The notes beneath the pieces are model-generated. The model was not told the DNA's origin. It made no database searches and saw only the letters and a program-made list of their open reading frames with translations. Shown piece after piece: positions 12,690-24,598 of a stretch of DNA of 64,000 nt. Numbering within the stretch: the first letter of the stretch is position 1; every line of letters starts with the position of its first letter. Source of the DNA: Membranipora membranacea (Eukaryota; Bryozoa; Gymnolaemata; Cheilostomatida; Membraniporidae); NCBI GenBank assembly GCA_914767715.1, contig OU612074.1:7581501-7645500 (forward strand), written 5' to 3'. The position numbers and the translations under genes are program-made.

Positions 12690-15220
12690 TATTCAGAAAG
12701 TGTATATATATCTTAAACATTGTTAACCCACTCATTCAGACAAAACATTAATTTATTGCTTTCTAAATCCATCGTACAAAAGCGACAATAGCAATAGTCT
12801 GTTGTTTACTTTCTGAAACATTGATGCGATGAACAAAGAGTTACCCCCTACATGAAAACTCATTCAATGACTCCATTACTGAAATAGTGCTAACTGGTAA
12901 TACACTGTCTAGGCAAAATTTACTTTTAATCAAAGGTAATTAATGTGCATTGACCAATGCAACCTATTCCGATGAGTGACAGGATAGGAAGAAAGGGTTG
13001 ACCTTAATCGGAACGGAGATTGCGCTTTCCTAAAAACTTGAATTCATTTTTTGTCTCATTTTAATATTAGCATTTCTCTGGCAACAATCACAACTTAGAC
13101 TTAGACTACAATTTGAAATTGTGACATGCAACATTTTGAAACAAGTTTATTATTGTAAGTTTTTATTTAATTATTTCATTTTATTTTGATTGTTAAATCA
13201 GGACTGTTTGAATCACAAACAACTCTTTCATCTCTAATATTGAATGTTATCTAGTACCTATTTATACCAAATATTTTTTAGGTATACAAGAAAAACATCC
13301 TGCATGACGAACCTCACAGCTATGTAGCTATGACCAAAAAACTTCCTTTTTTGCAAATTAGAAGTTTTGCTGTACTCATGTAAGCAATTCTTTATTGGTA
13401 CCATCAAACTTCAGCTCCGAGACAATTTACTGGCTCATCGGGCTGCTTACTCTTAAATTCACATACTCTCCACAGTAGAAGGAAATTTCTTTTTCAGAAG
13501 CTTGTCAAATTGAGGGTCCATAAAGGCCGTGCATCTAAGCACATATTTCAACTTATTAGCAAATCAAACAGAAATCCATGTTCACTTCGTAGCGACTGTT
13601 CCATAATTAAATCCTCATTCAGATCAAATCAGCCTTTGAAAACACTTTTTATACATTTGTAACTAAACCAACCCAGCCTCATGAATCATTATCATTTAAT
13701 CCTACCTAATGTTGTTAATTTGCATTTTTTTGCTTGCCACTCTCTGCTTCTTCTATTCTTTTTTTTTTTTATTCTATTTCTATTTATGCTACCATGCTTT
13801 TATTATCCTACTGACTATGTAGTATGTAACACTGTACACTTATATCTTTTTATACAAATCATTTTTCTATATCTATGTTTATGTACGTGAGGTCAGCAAG
13901 TTGTTTTTAATCTACTTTAATTAAAAACTTTAAATAAATGAATAAATTCAACTGTATCCCATTTGAATCAAGACCAATATTCAACTAAGAAAGCACCCAT
14001 AAAGCATTATTATAAGTTTTCCCTTATTCTATGCGCTCAAAAATGCTGTTAATGTCAAACCAATTTATGAATACCCAAAATTTTTTAAGTTCATGAAATT
14101 TTGAGTTCTCACCTTTTTACCTTGTTGGATAGATCAAGACAGCCTTCCGCTTCACATCAAAGAGCTGTGGATCTGAAGAACTACTGGCAAACCAGTCTAA
14201 TAGCAGTAAAGGTCAAATAATGTACTCAAAATTCAGATTGATGATTTGAAATAGTTTGTGGTTTAGAAATTTATTGAAATATTGATTCAATAGGATATGT
14301 CCAATAGGAAGATGATCAACGGGTGTTTGATTGGAAAGTGGCATGGGTTTTTTCTAAATAGAAAGTTTTATAGCTTTGTGTTCAGTAAATCATTCTGTGA
14401 GCCTGATAACAGTCAGAAAGGTTTTAGAGTTTTGCACAAAACATGTTACAAATGATAGAAATGTTAGCAAGGCCGTAAACAGAACCAGCTACCCCTTTAC
14501 ACCATTATTGTGCACTAAAATGAAGGTGTGTCCACAGTGTGCACTTGGCAAAACTGTGTAAATGCTTCTGATTGGCTTAGCAATTGTCTGACAACACATG
14601 GAGGTGCGCCTGTAGTATTTGTTTCTGCCGATGCGGGTAAGGTTCTTTGAGTTTATCAATGTGATATCGATGTCCACAGTGAATGTCAAATCAAGTGATA
14701 ATTGTAGGGTACACTTCCTGTCATGATTTTTGATATAATACTTTTTTTATTATTTGCATTTACATTATTTTTATACAACTATTTATAAAGTATTCAGTTT
14801 TGATCTAGGCGGGTCCCTGCAGATATCTCTAGCTTCTCAAGGTACTGCAGCACACTTGACAGTGATTACTGTTTAATTGACATTGTCTCCTTATGTATTT
14901 TTAAGTCGTTTCCGAAGGGATTGATGCTGCTTGTAAATTAAAAACCTTTTCTGGCTGTCCAAATTAAGGGTACAAGCAATACTTTGTGGCACAGACTGGG
15001 TTCTTTACTAAAAGCCATTATTCATTACTCGTCTAAATGAGTGGGTCAACGATTAATTGTTTATGTTGGTGGAAAAAATATTTTGGTTGAAATCACAAGG
15101 TTCAATCATGCACCTCATTCCGAAGATTGGGACACAAAATAGGGTGTGCCTTAAGTGCAAGGCCGTGATGTCTGCGCCGATTCGCTCTCAGGTTGTAGGC
15201 AGGTGCACATACATACATAT
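12690..15220. other. Spacer between the SLC16 arms
   Basis: AT-rich, with T-runs near 13760. No exon with splice sites or family similarity is found. A SINE family A fragment lies at about 15110-15210 (TCTGCGCCGATTCGCTCTCA, then TTGTAGGCAGGTGCAC). As the centre of the head-to-head pair it may hold both promoters, but I see no clear promoter motif. Confidence 0.5.
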
Positions 15221-16479
15221 ATACCAGCTTTCTGAAACTGATTAGCAGTTTTGACAAGACTGTTGTTTTTGTACTGTTTTTGGTTCCCTGCATACAATTT
15301 CCTTTTCATTTGAACTGCTGTGTACGTTTACTATGTGTGGCATGAAATAAAAAAATATCCCAGAATGCTAATAACCGGAACAAATCGCAAAGTCTTGCCT
15401 TGAGATTCCAATTAATGAAATCTGTAATAAGACACCATATGAAAAGGATGCTTAATTTTCTTTGAGAGATTTCAAAGCTGCCAAGTTACAGGATTGCTGT
15501 TGATTTACCCTATTGCACTTATAAAGCAAAGGAAAAATATGCAATTTGAGGGTCGTTCAATGGATATGTTTGAATTATTACCACAGCTCCTGCATGTTGT
15601 TAGTCTGAAGCCCCCCCCCCCTCTTACCCCAACAGCTCCCAGCCTAGTTGTTTAACCAACACAGTTGACTTATATTTCTTTTTAGTTTTTTTACCTAGTA
15701 CCATACAAAGTCAGCAAGAAGGAGCAATGGCGGTAGCGGATAGTTTGAAGAAGGTATGGCGGGGACCAATTGCTGCATAAAGACTGTGGATATGCCTGGG
15801 TGATACTTGCCATGTTGCTTTTATCTCACTCCATGCATAGGGGTTTCAGTTTGGCATTTTTTGGTGAGTATATGTGTTTCAATGAGTACCAAACTGTTTC
15901 GATTCAACTTTGGCCTCAAACCAAGATCCCAACTAACAAAAGATAACAGATCACTAGGGCAGGAGGGTAAGTTTGTCTGGCTTTATAGCCTCCTCTTGAT
16001 TTTTAAACAATTAACATGGTATTTTCCATTAATGTATATCAGCAGCAAAACATTCAGAGATATTTGACACCACATTATTACCTTTTCTCTCTTAATTTTA
16101 TATTTAATAGTGTCATCCCTGTCATTTACAAGACATTGAGGCAAAGACAAATCAAAATCAATCTAGCTTTTTATTTTATTCGGATTGTAAATTGCAAATT
16201 GATATATTATTGTTATCCTATGTATCCTCACACAGGGGATGGGGGGGGGACAACCTGATCATATGGAGCAGGAATTAAGTCGAATAGCCTCAGAACTTCA
16301 ACAGGGAATTTGATGGGATTAGGGTTGGTGATACTTGATGTACTTGCAGTCTCAATAATGTACATGCTAACAATGCAATTATGAGGTCAATGCTCCTTGC
16401 CTATTTCGTGGAACCTTCGCAAGAGGCAAAACATATTTTCTCAGAAAATGGATTGTGCGGATAGATTTGCTATTCTACG

Positions 16480-17900
16480 ATGACAATTAAAATGCTGTGA
16501 TTTCGGCATCTTCTGCGAAATGGTGAATTGGAGAAAGCAAAATTAAAAAATACATTTTAATCGTGTATTAAGATCCCTCATCTTTTGAGATGAATTCATA
16601 GAAATGTGTTAATGACCACGAGTGGTGCATAAAAAGACTACAAGATTAATGTTTGGTGGTAGATTGTTGCTATTTCCTTTTTCATTCCCATCGAATATGA
16701 CAAATTGTTGCCTATTATCATTGTCTTGTATCAAAACACTTTAACTTTTTTGGCAGAATCAAAAACCAGACGGATGAACAATTCTATGAAGATAATTAAA
16801 ATGTTTTATATCACCCATTACTACATGTGAATTTGGCATTTTCTGCCAATTGGTTAATTGGAGGTAGCAAAATTAAAAAATATGACATAATCAATCTTGA
16901 AGTGCCATCATCGTTTTGCATCTTTTGCCTAGTAACTCTCATTCAGCCCTGGATCCGCATCTCAGAGAGTTGAGCTGACCAACCAAACAAGTATTCAGAA
17001 ACACAATTCTATAAATACATTGATATGAGCTGAGGTAGCTGGCATTGTATTGGGTTCAAACTGCGTAATACGTACTCTTAAAAACTCACAAAGAGTTGAG
17101 CAAACTATCCGAACAAATAAACAGTAACCCAGTTTCACAGTTTAGTTTAGTATATTTAAGCATTCGGTATGAAATATTGATGAACACAAATGTACGATGT
17201 TGAACTAATGTAGAAACTGCTAATAAAAAGCAGATCAGAGGTTAACAAAAACCTGAAAAAAATGATTTGGAACATTCAGACTCTTTTACACAGATTTGGT
17301 CTAAAACTTGTAGGATTACGAGAGCATATTCTAGCAGTATTTGGTTCAATACAATTAAAAAGAGGATGTATCAGACCATTGGCCATTTACTACGAATTCA
17401 TCAATATCGCGTAAAATGCTTTCCATCCTCTTCATGATTTGTCAAATTGGCATCTTCTGTCAATTGGTTGGTTTGAGGAAGCAAAATTGGAAATATACAT
17501 CATAATCATCAGAGGATACATTGGATCATTGGCTATTTTCTATGAATTCATCGATATCTCGCCAACTGACAACCTGTCAACGACCGATATCGATGAATTC
17601 ATAGAACTGTGTTAATGACCGGATCAATGGTTTATGAAATCAGATAAGATTAATTTTTGTTAGTAGATTGTTGCTATATCATTGTCCATTTCATCGAATA
17701 TGGCCGCAAATGTATCAAAAGAATTTAATTTTTTTGCAGAATCAAAAATCCAGACAGTTGAGCAATTCTATGAAGATAATTAAAGTGTTTTATAGCTTCC
17801 ATCAAGATGTGTGAAGGTGAAGGAAGCTGGAAGTTTTGCTCTTAACAGCTCATACACAATCCGGTAATTCAATCGAGCAATCATTTTGAAATATGCCTTC
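16480..17900. repeat. Diverged repeats, roughly 320-bp spacing
   Basis: At least four related blocks (near 16480, 16790, 17430 and 17770) share a motif like ATTGGCATCTTCTGTCAATT followed by GGAAGCAAAATTAAAAAATA. Nearby are repeated GATATCGATGAATTCATAG strings. The left arm has a shorter equivalent near 11220-11560, so the repeat expanded on this side. Confidence 0.5.
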
Positions 17901-17947
17901 ATCTTTTGCTTAGTATCTTTCCTTAGCCCCTGAATGCATTGGGTCGA

Positions 17948-18195
17948 TCTTTAAAAATAAAATATAGGCTTTATTGCTGTTCATTGCTCCTTTCGGGGCC
18001 AATGCGACTATGCTTACATTAATTAATTAATTTAGATCTCACTAATTAGCGCACCCTCGTACAATGTAAGGGTGGGCAAGCTAGGTTATTGTCCGGAGAG
18101 CTCACCTCCTTTAGCAGGATGGGTAGTGACTGGGATTGGAACCTGCAAATCTCAGACTGAGTAGCTCGAATCCTAACCACTACACCATTCGCCTG
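17948..18195 (-). mobile_element. SINE family B copy
   Basis: Read on the minus strand: a box-A-like TGGTGTAGTGGTTAGG, a box-B-like GGTTCCAATCCC, then a body with GAGCTCTCC and CTAGCTTGCCCACCC. The same head and body order occurs at 50118-50372. It has no partner in the left SLC16 arm, so it inserted after the duplication. Confidence 0.65.
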
Positions 18196-21063
18196 TCTAT
18201 AGAAGACATATCTCCCATAGCCCGCAGCGAGTTAAGTGAACCATCTGTGAAATATACAGGCAAAAAAACTTTTTTTTTTATTAGTTCAGATAGCGTTACG
18301 ACTGACCGCTGTTTCATATCTGCAGCTTGTTCATGTCTAAGATATATTGTTAACTTGGACGCATTTAATTTGTAGGGTGATAAATATTATTATTGTACTG
18401 CAGCATTGATAAAGAAAAGCAATGGCCTTGCTGCAATGGATTTAAAAGTATTCATTTCAGAGAAATCTTGTTATTCTGTTTCAAGTCTAACCAAATGCAT
18501 GCAACTTAAAAGACTTTTAACTTATCTCGGCATTGTTGCCTTCGGATTTTTCTCGAAAACAAGACAGAGGATAGCAGACGTGTTCACAGGGAAAAAGTTG
18601 GCCATTTGCAAATCCTTAAAATAGTGAAACCTATTGCTAGCAGCATTGAAATACATTCCGATCATTATGTCAACCCAAAATTAGCTAAATTAAGCACTAG
18701 CTAATATTTACACACCTAGGGTATGTAATTGTGATAGCTTGTAAACTTCTGTTGCAGGTAACTTGACCATCATACATCAGACTCAGTTTATAATTACCCT
18801 ACAGCAGAGCAGTACCATAGGCTCAGTGCACACTGGATTGCTTTTCTTGTTTGGTGAGTAAACATTTAATCAGAGGTTTTGAGAGACCTTACCTTCTACT
18901 GAGCAAAAATGGGCAGCTATAGCATGAACAACACATAATAGGTGTTGCTATGCTATAGCTATACACTTATGATATCCATAAGCAATATATGCATATACGT
19001 TTCATCACAATTGGCTTTGACTTTGGACACATGATTGTTGGCAAGAGCCAGAGTTCACAAGCCGTTAATAGTTCCAGAAAAGAGACTATTACGAATTTGT
19101 TTCTCTATTCCATCAGGACCTCTAGCCTCAGTTCTAGTTATGAAGCTTGGCTGCAGGATCACAGAGATTGCGGGCAGTGTATGTCTCATCGATGGCATTG
19201 ATGTATCCTTATTATCAACAGAATTATGGCACGCTTATATTCTGTTTGGAATATTGGCAGGTGAGATGCTTAAAAAGAGATAAATGGACAAAACAGGCAA
19301 CGCAATATGATCAGAAGCCAACATGCGAACATTGACCATGTGGAAGTTAGATTTATTAGTCTGATTTAATGTAAAAAAAAAGTATAATAAGAAACTAAGA
19401 TAAAATAAGATCTAAGTCCACTTCAGATAAAAATTTAAATGGTTTTATATCCATGTCGCCAATTCTCAGTCCTATTTTGGCCGGTCCTACTATGGTTATT
19501 CACAACCATCTCCTGCCAGTTCTTCAAAATCTTAGATGCTGGCCTAGTGATTAATTTGTAAAGGCATTTGAGTGGGCTGAGATTTACATTACAAAAAACT
19601 TAACTTAAAATGAACTTAAACTTTTTAAACGATTAAAAAGATAAATAAATTTACATATTTTAAGTTACAAAAAATAGAAGTTACTGACATAATGTCAGTC
19701 ACTTTGTCCAGATAGTTTTGAATCTACAAATTCTAGCCTACAGTGCAGAGGGCCATCACCTTCAAACATAGGTGATGTGAGTAGTCATACTTAGGCCAAA
19801 CTCTACAACCTTGGCTGCCAAAATATGGCTGCCGTATAATTCAAAGGGGCAATAGGGTTTTTCTACTGCATTTGTGGCTTACATACGCACAATGAATCTC
19901 TGGCCTTTAAGTCTGTTTTCCAAAATGAAAATGCTAAAATCGTTGGTATGCTATGAAAAATGCAGGCATGCCTGCAGTCCCTGGGATTTTATTGCATGGC
20001 ACCAAAACAACGGTTGCCATTCCATAAAAAATGGCAAAATAATGTCTTGTGTCACTCTACGCATGTGTAAACTGTTGAGGCATACGTTTGTCTCTGCAGC
20101 ATTTCGCTTGAGTTAATTCACCTGAACTGGGTCCCTAAAATGGCAAAACAATAAAAAACCTGTAATTTGGAAATATTTGAGCCTAAATAGAACACTGGAT
20201 TAGCCATCTTATAACCTTGAACTCTTGCCGTTGCCTCCCTTCATTGAAGCCAGGGCCACTATTGCTGTGCTGCAGGGATAGACTATGACACAAGGCTATC
20301 CTGCAGGCAGAGTGGTCTTGTGTTGGTGATTATTATGTAATATTCTCTAACAGCATAAATCTCAGGGCATTTCTCAATTTCCTTGTACAAGTTCAAAACC
20401 CTGGCCAAGGAAAGACATTTTATCACCGAATTTATTAGATCGCATGGGTCTGTAAAAACACTTTTTTTCGTCAAAGTTCTTTCACTTAGTTATAATTACG
20501 CTGGAAAACTTTGACCAGAAGTTCACCACTTAACCATTTTCAATTATAAAAATACCCACGTCGATAAAAAAAAGTTAAAATGAAAGGAAAAGAATATGCT
20601 GGCTTTGCGGAGTCTCATGGGGCTTAATGAGACTTGATGAGACTTTATGGGGTTTAATGGCGCTATAGGTGGCTTAAGTAATGCTCTACTTATATCGCCA
20701 GCAGTTGTTTTGAAATATCTCTGGGATATCTATGATTTCAATTACAGCGTTTGGAGTTTCAACGACCTACACGGCTACATCTGAGATAATGGCTCATCAT
20801 TTTGACAGACAAAAATATTTGGCCTTCTCCCTAGCAGTTCTTGGTGAGCTTTCAGAATTTATTTCGTATGAACCTACATATCTTTCATCCTAAGCATTGT
20901 CATGGTTGTATATGCAGCATGTCGAAAGCGCTAAATGTACCATCTTTGCCCAAAATATTTCAAAATCACATTTTCTATAACAGTCATGCCGTTATTCCCT
21001 GCTCGCATGCAGCAGTCAAAATAATGATAACGGAGCTCAGTTTCGTAGAACAAATTTGATCCA

Positions 21064-21156
21064 ATTTGCGTGCGTTCTAGTTGCTCCCCTTCCACTGGTC
21101 ACGTGGTCCTGTAAAGTGACCATTGGAAGGCGAGCAGCACTGAATGCAGGCAAATG
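21064..21156. mobile_element. Hairpin MITE, TTTGCCTGCATT termini (copy 2)
   Basis: Inverse partner of 8301-8390 in the duplication. The hairpin arms (TTGCTCCCCTTCCACTGGTC with the complement around 21120-21140) are still readable, so this copy predates the inverted duplication. Confidence 0.55.
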
Positions 21157-21397
21157 GTCGAACCTGGACTAAATTTGAAGTGATAAATTCAACGTGTTTT
21201 TTATGGTTTTCAAATAAATAGTGTATCAATCACATTGAGACTACAACGCATCACAAGACATTGATGATAGCTTGTGTTTTTCAGGATACTACGTTGATAT
21301 GGCTGTCTGGCCAATCGTATCACAGAAACTATTAAATGACTACGGATTCTCTCAGGCTATGGGCATAATGGCTATTTTACACACTGTTCATATTGTT

Positions 21398-22263
21398 GAG
21401 TTTATGTAAAAGACCTTTCCGCACGAGATGGTATAAAAAATTGACTCCTTAGGTGAATCTAGAGCGAGAACAGACCTGATAAGTTACAATCATTAGCCAA
21501 TAAATACTGAAACAAATACAGCCATCTACCCTTAACACTTCTGCCACTACTATTCAAATGCACAGAATACCCACAATCCCACCACCATCATCATTGATTT
21601 TTGCATAAATATTCCTAGTCATGACTGAGCACAACCTGCTCAGCTTGGATTCCTTGTTACAAGTTTTTACTGCAATTTTTTTGTCGCTTCATGAGGAAGA
21701 ATAGATCTGTGCTGGAAATTGAGTATGCCAACTCCAGGTATGTATGTATGTATCATGAAGCTAGGGTACGTGGCACATATATATATATATTAAGTCTATG
21801 GTCATCTCTCATCAATGAAATAATATAGTAAATCAAGGCAGCAGGGTATAATACCAGCCAAATTATATTAGATCTGTTTTAATTTATGAGATACAAATTA
21901 TCAAAACAAATACAGCCCTGTACTTAACCACTTTTATCACTACATGACAAAACAGAGGGCTGTTACTGCGGGATTATACTAATTTTTGAGGGGACGACCA
22001 AGGCTAACGGCTACCAATATTGCTGTTGTGGGCACGACAAAAATTAAAAACACTACCACTATCAGCGAGCATTGCAAAGTTAGATATGACTGGTTGCAGA
22101 TACGTTAAAATTAATCAAATTAGTAGAGCAATGTAAGCTAACCACTTCTTACACCTACTTATCAAAAAAAAAATATACTGTGGGATTATACTGAATTTTG
22201 CGGATGGGTCAAAGACTAGAAAACTACCTTTACTATATTATTTCATGGATGAGAGATTACCAA

Positions 22264-22303
<40 letters not shown>

Positions 22304-22714
22304 ACTTACCCTAGCTTCATCATACATACATATCTGGAGTTGGCATACTCAATTTACAGCACAGATCTATTCTTCCTCATGAAGCGACAATAAAATTTGC
22401 AGTAAAATCTTTTAACAAGGAATCCAAGCTGAGCAGGTTGTGCTCAGTCATGACTAGGAATATTTATGCAAAAATCTATGATGATGGTGGTGGTGCTTTG
22501 ATCTGGCTCATCCAACAAAATATTTGTGATACTGTGTTGTGGGTATTCTGTGCATTTGAATAGTAGTGGTAGAAGTGTCAAGAGTAGACGGCTGTATTTG
22601 TTTCAATATTCATTGGCTAATGATTGTAACTTATCAGGTCTGTCCCGCTTTGGATTCGCCTAAGGAGTCAATTTTTTATACCATCTCGTGCGGAAAGGTC
22701 TTTTACATAAACTC
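21398..22714. mobile_element. Foldback / long-TIR element, about 1.3 kb
   Basis: The ends are long inverted repeats of about 430-490 bp (about 21398-21835 and 22228-22714). They start GAGTTTATGTAAAAGACC and end GGTCTTTTACATAAACTC. The arms share many blocks in inverse order, including the CTCAGCTTGGATTCCTTGTT and GCTTCATGAGGAAGAATAGA segments, and flank TA-rich microsatellites (22272-22300). The middle holds two direct repeats (GGGATTATACT context) and no transposase. It begins where the transporter duplication ends. No obvious target-site duplication is present. Confidence 0.75.
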
Positions 22715-24558
22715 ACAAATTTTCTCTGTGTTTAAATAATTAGGGGCCGGACAAGAGCTGATATCATGCGCGGCGTCCCTTGATTCTTCACATTATTTCA
22801 TTGAATGGTACATAGTAAACTATGGCTCACAGCACAAACTAAATACGTCATGTCGTGCTATTTAAGTGGGACAGTATTGAATGCTATTGGCCTGTCTAGG
22901 TAGTATATTAAGTCTATGGGCCACACCGACAATAGGAAAGAGAAGATAACTCGAATTTGCCAGAAAAACATCCTTTATGGTAGAAATAACTAAGTCATTT
23001 TTCAATGTTTAATTTGCAAGCAGTACTTAAATTGATCCTGATCCGCCCAAACTGAATGATGCTTTTTAAGGGTAAGGTTGCCCCTCATACACACTTGCTA
23101 TCCCCTACATACTTTGTCTGAAGCTTAGTTCTGGTATCAGCCCCCAGCTTCCCCTAGTTCATGATACCAGTATGCACTTGTCACTACGACCACACTACAG
23201 TTGATGCTTTATTACAAAATCTGGTGCCATTGAAGACCTCTCAATAAAAGTTGCTTAATAGCAAGTTCTTATCTGTCTGAAAACTGAAAAATACAGGTGC
23301 CTAAAAGCCATAATTGGCGCCAAGTTGCTCTCAGTTGGCAGGCAGGTCGGAGCACATCTGAGGAGTCAATTGAGCCCAGTAGTCATCAGACCCGGGACCT
23401 CCAACGCATGCATGTTAGAAGGAAGGCGCTCTAACCTACTCCTAAACTTGTTGCTCTGCTTATATGTACAAAGGAGTATCGATGCGCTGTAATTTGAGAT
23501 GACATTTATTTTGGTCACTTCACAATAGCTGGTTGGTAATATGTATGAATTGTATAAATTGCTAGATAAATAGGTGATGATGCCCAAGACAATTCGATGT
23601 CATCAATATTATTCTGGCATATGATTGGGGCCGATCGTTATCCGGTGTTGCCCAGTGTATTCAACAAGAGGTATGTCAGGTGGCTCCGAGACTGTGCACG
23701 GAGTCTCCTCCCTTTTATCAGTGTTTGTTAGATATTATCAGCTATACTGTAATAAGGGATGTTGATTATAATTAGGTTGTGTCAGGGGTTATCCCTCCTT
23801 ATAGAGGGCGCTGATCCAATGAGACCAGTTGTAATTTTTACAAAGCTTATCACAGGGTTTGAGTATACAGAACCTACACTTCTGTGTTGTGTTGTTGTTT
23901 CACTCGGAGAAACTTAACCACGTGGCTACGTGCTAAAGCGCACAAACTCTACAATTTACAACGGCATATATGCTAAATTGCCACCTTTTGTACGAGTTTT
24001 GATATAGACTCCAAATCGTTCACTAGGTACACATAACCAACATTATTTTGGTCTACAGGGTTTTTCATAGCTCTATCTTCACTTGCTCAAATACTTTTGA
24101 GAGCTGGATTTCTGTATATTAATTAGGTATTGAAAGAAGGTTACCTGAGTTGACACACACATTTATTGAGCAGTAATTTATATCACAAGCATAGATATAT
24201 CTATGATCATATGGCACCAGAAATTGACACAAAACATTTCTAAATCTATTAGCCCACAGCAAGACAATGGCAAACGTAGAGGTACGGCAGTTTATTGGGC
24301 TTGTACAGTCCTACTAACCTGTCCTGTGGATAGTCTTGAATAATCTCACTCATTAGTCGTACTAAGATTTTAATATTATTGCAAATTGTTTTCGATTCAT
24401 AAATAAGGTAAGCATGGCCGAACTGACGGACCCTTCTTGAAAAAAAACATTGTTGCCAACACATGTAAAGGTTTGGATTTCTATCTAGCGAAGGCAAAAA
24501 TCTATCACCAAAAAAACTAAGATGAAAACACAATACCAAAAATACATTGTGATGATTA
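22715..24558. other. Intergenic with a SINE family A fragment
   Basis: No gene is seen. A minus-strand SINE family A copy at about 23305-23445 has the body (GGCGCCAAGTTGCTCTCAGT, GGTCGGAGCACATCTG) and a head with a deletion in box A. Confidence 0.5.
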
Positions 24559-24564
24559 TTTATT
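24559..24564 (-). terminator. Poly(A) signal after GCLC-like gene (-)
   Basis: AATAAA on the minus strand, about 35 nt past the stop codon at 24601-24599. Confidence 0.5.
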
Positions 24565-24598
24565 ATCTGACTTGGTTAATACCGCCACCTCTTTTTCT

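Larger units (their letters stand above)
8055..12690. repeat. Left arm of large inverted duplication
   Basis: This arm is similar in inverse orientation to 15220-21397. Matching landmarks are exon 5 (8172 with 21285), exon 4 (8749 with 20702), exon 3 (9982 with 19117), exon 2 (11126 with 18758), exon 1 (12085 with 15727) and a noncoding patch at 12520-12680 with 15225-15350. About 850 bp at 10080-10930 has no partner and includes a MITE, so it is probably an insertion in this arm. Arms differ visibly in introns and by small indels in exons, so this is not a recent or artefactual copy. Confidence 0.8.
15220..21397. repeat. Right arm of large inverted duplication
   Basis: Inverse counterpart of 8055-12690. 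It is longer because it holds expanded repeats at 16480-17900 and a SINE at 17948-18195. Similarity stops abruptly at 21397/21398, at the first base of the foldback element, inside exon 5 of the transporter copy. Confidence 0.8.
15727..21409 (+). pseudogene. SLC16-like copy, truncated at its 3' end
   Basis: Inverse paralog of the minus-strand transporter. Exons: 15727-15863, 18758-18853, 19117-19260, 20702-20843 and 21285 to the break. Exon 1 keeps the family-like start of helix 1 (DCGYAWVILAMLLLSHSMH), with Trp where the other copy has TAG. Its ATG is out of frame with this because of a 7-nt difference just upstream. Exon 3 is open (MKLGCRITEIAGSVCL). Exon 5 lacks the partner's 5-nt deletion (GFSQAMGIMAILHTVHIV) but then runs into the foldback element at 21398 and stops at TAA (21407-21409). 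Exons 6-11 are absent, so it cannot encode a 12-helix transporter. Confidence 0.75.

Noticed and set aside
13681-13890. A 69-codon hydrophobic frame
   Set aside because: Phe/Leu richness comes from T-runs; no splice or family support.
8055-21397. Assembly artefact as the source of the inverted duplication
   Set aside because: The arms differ by many substitutions, indels and private insertions, which a collapsed or mis-joined read would not give.
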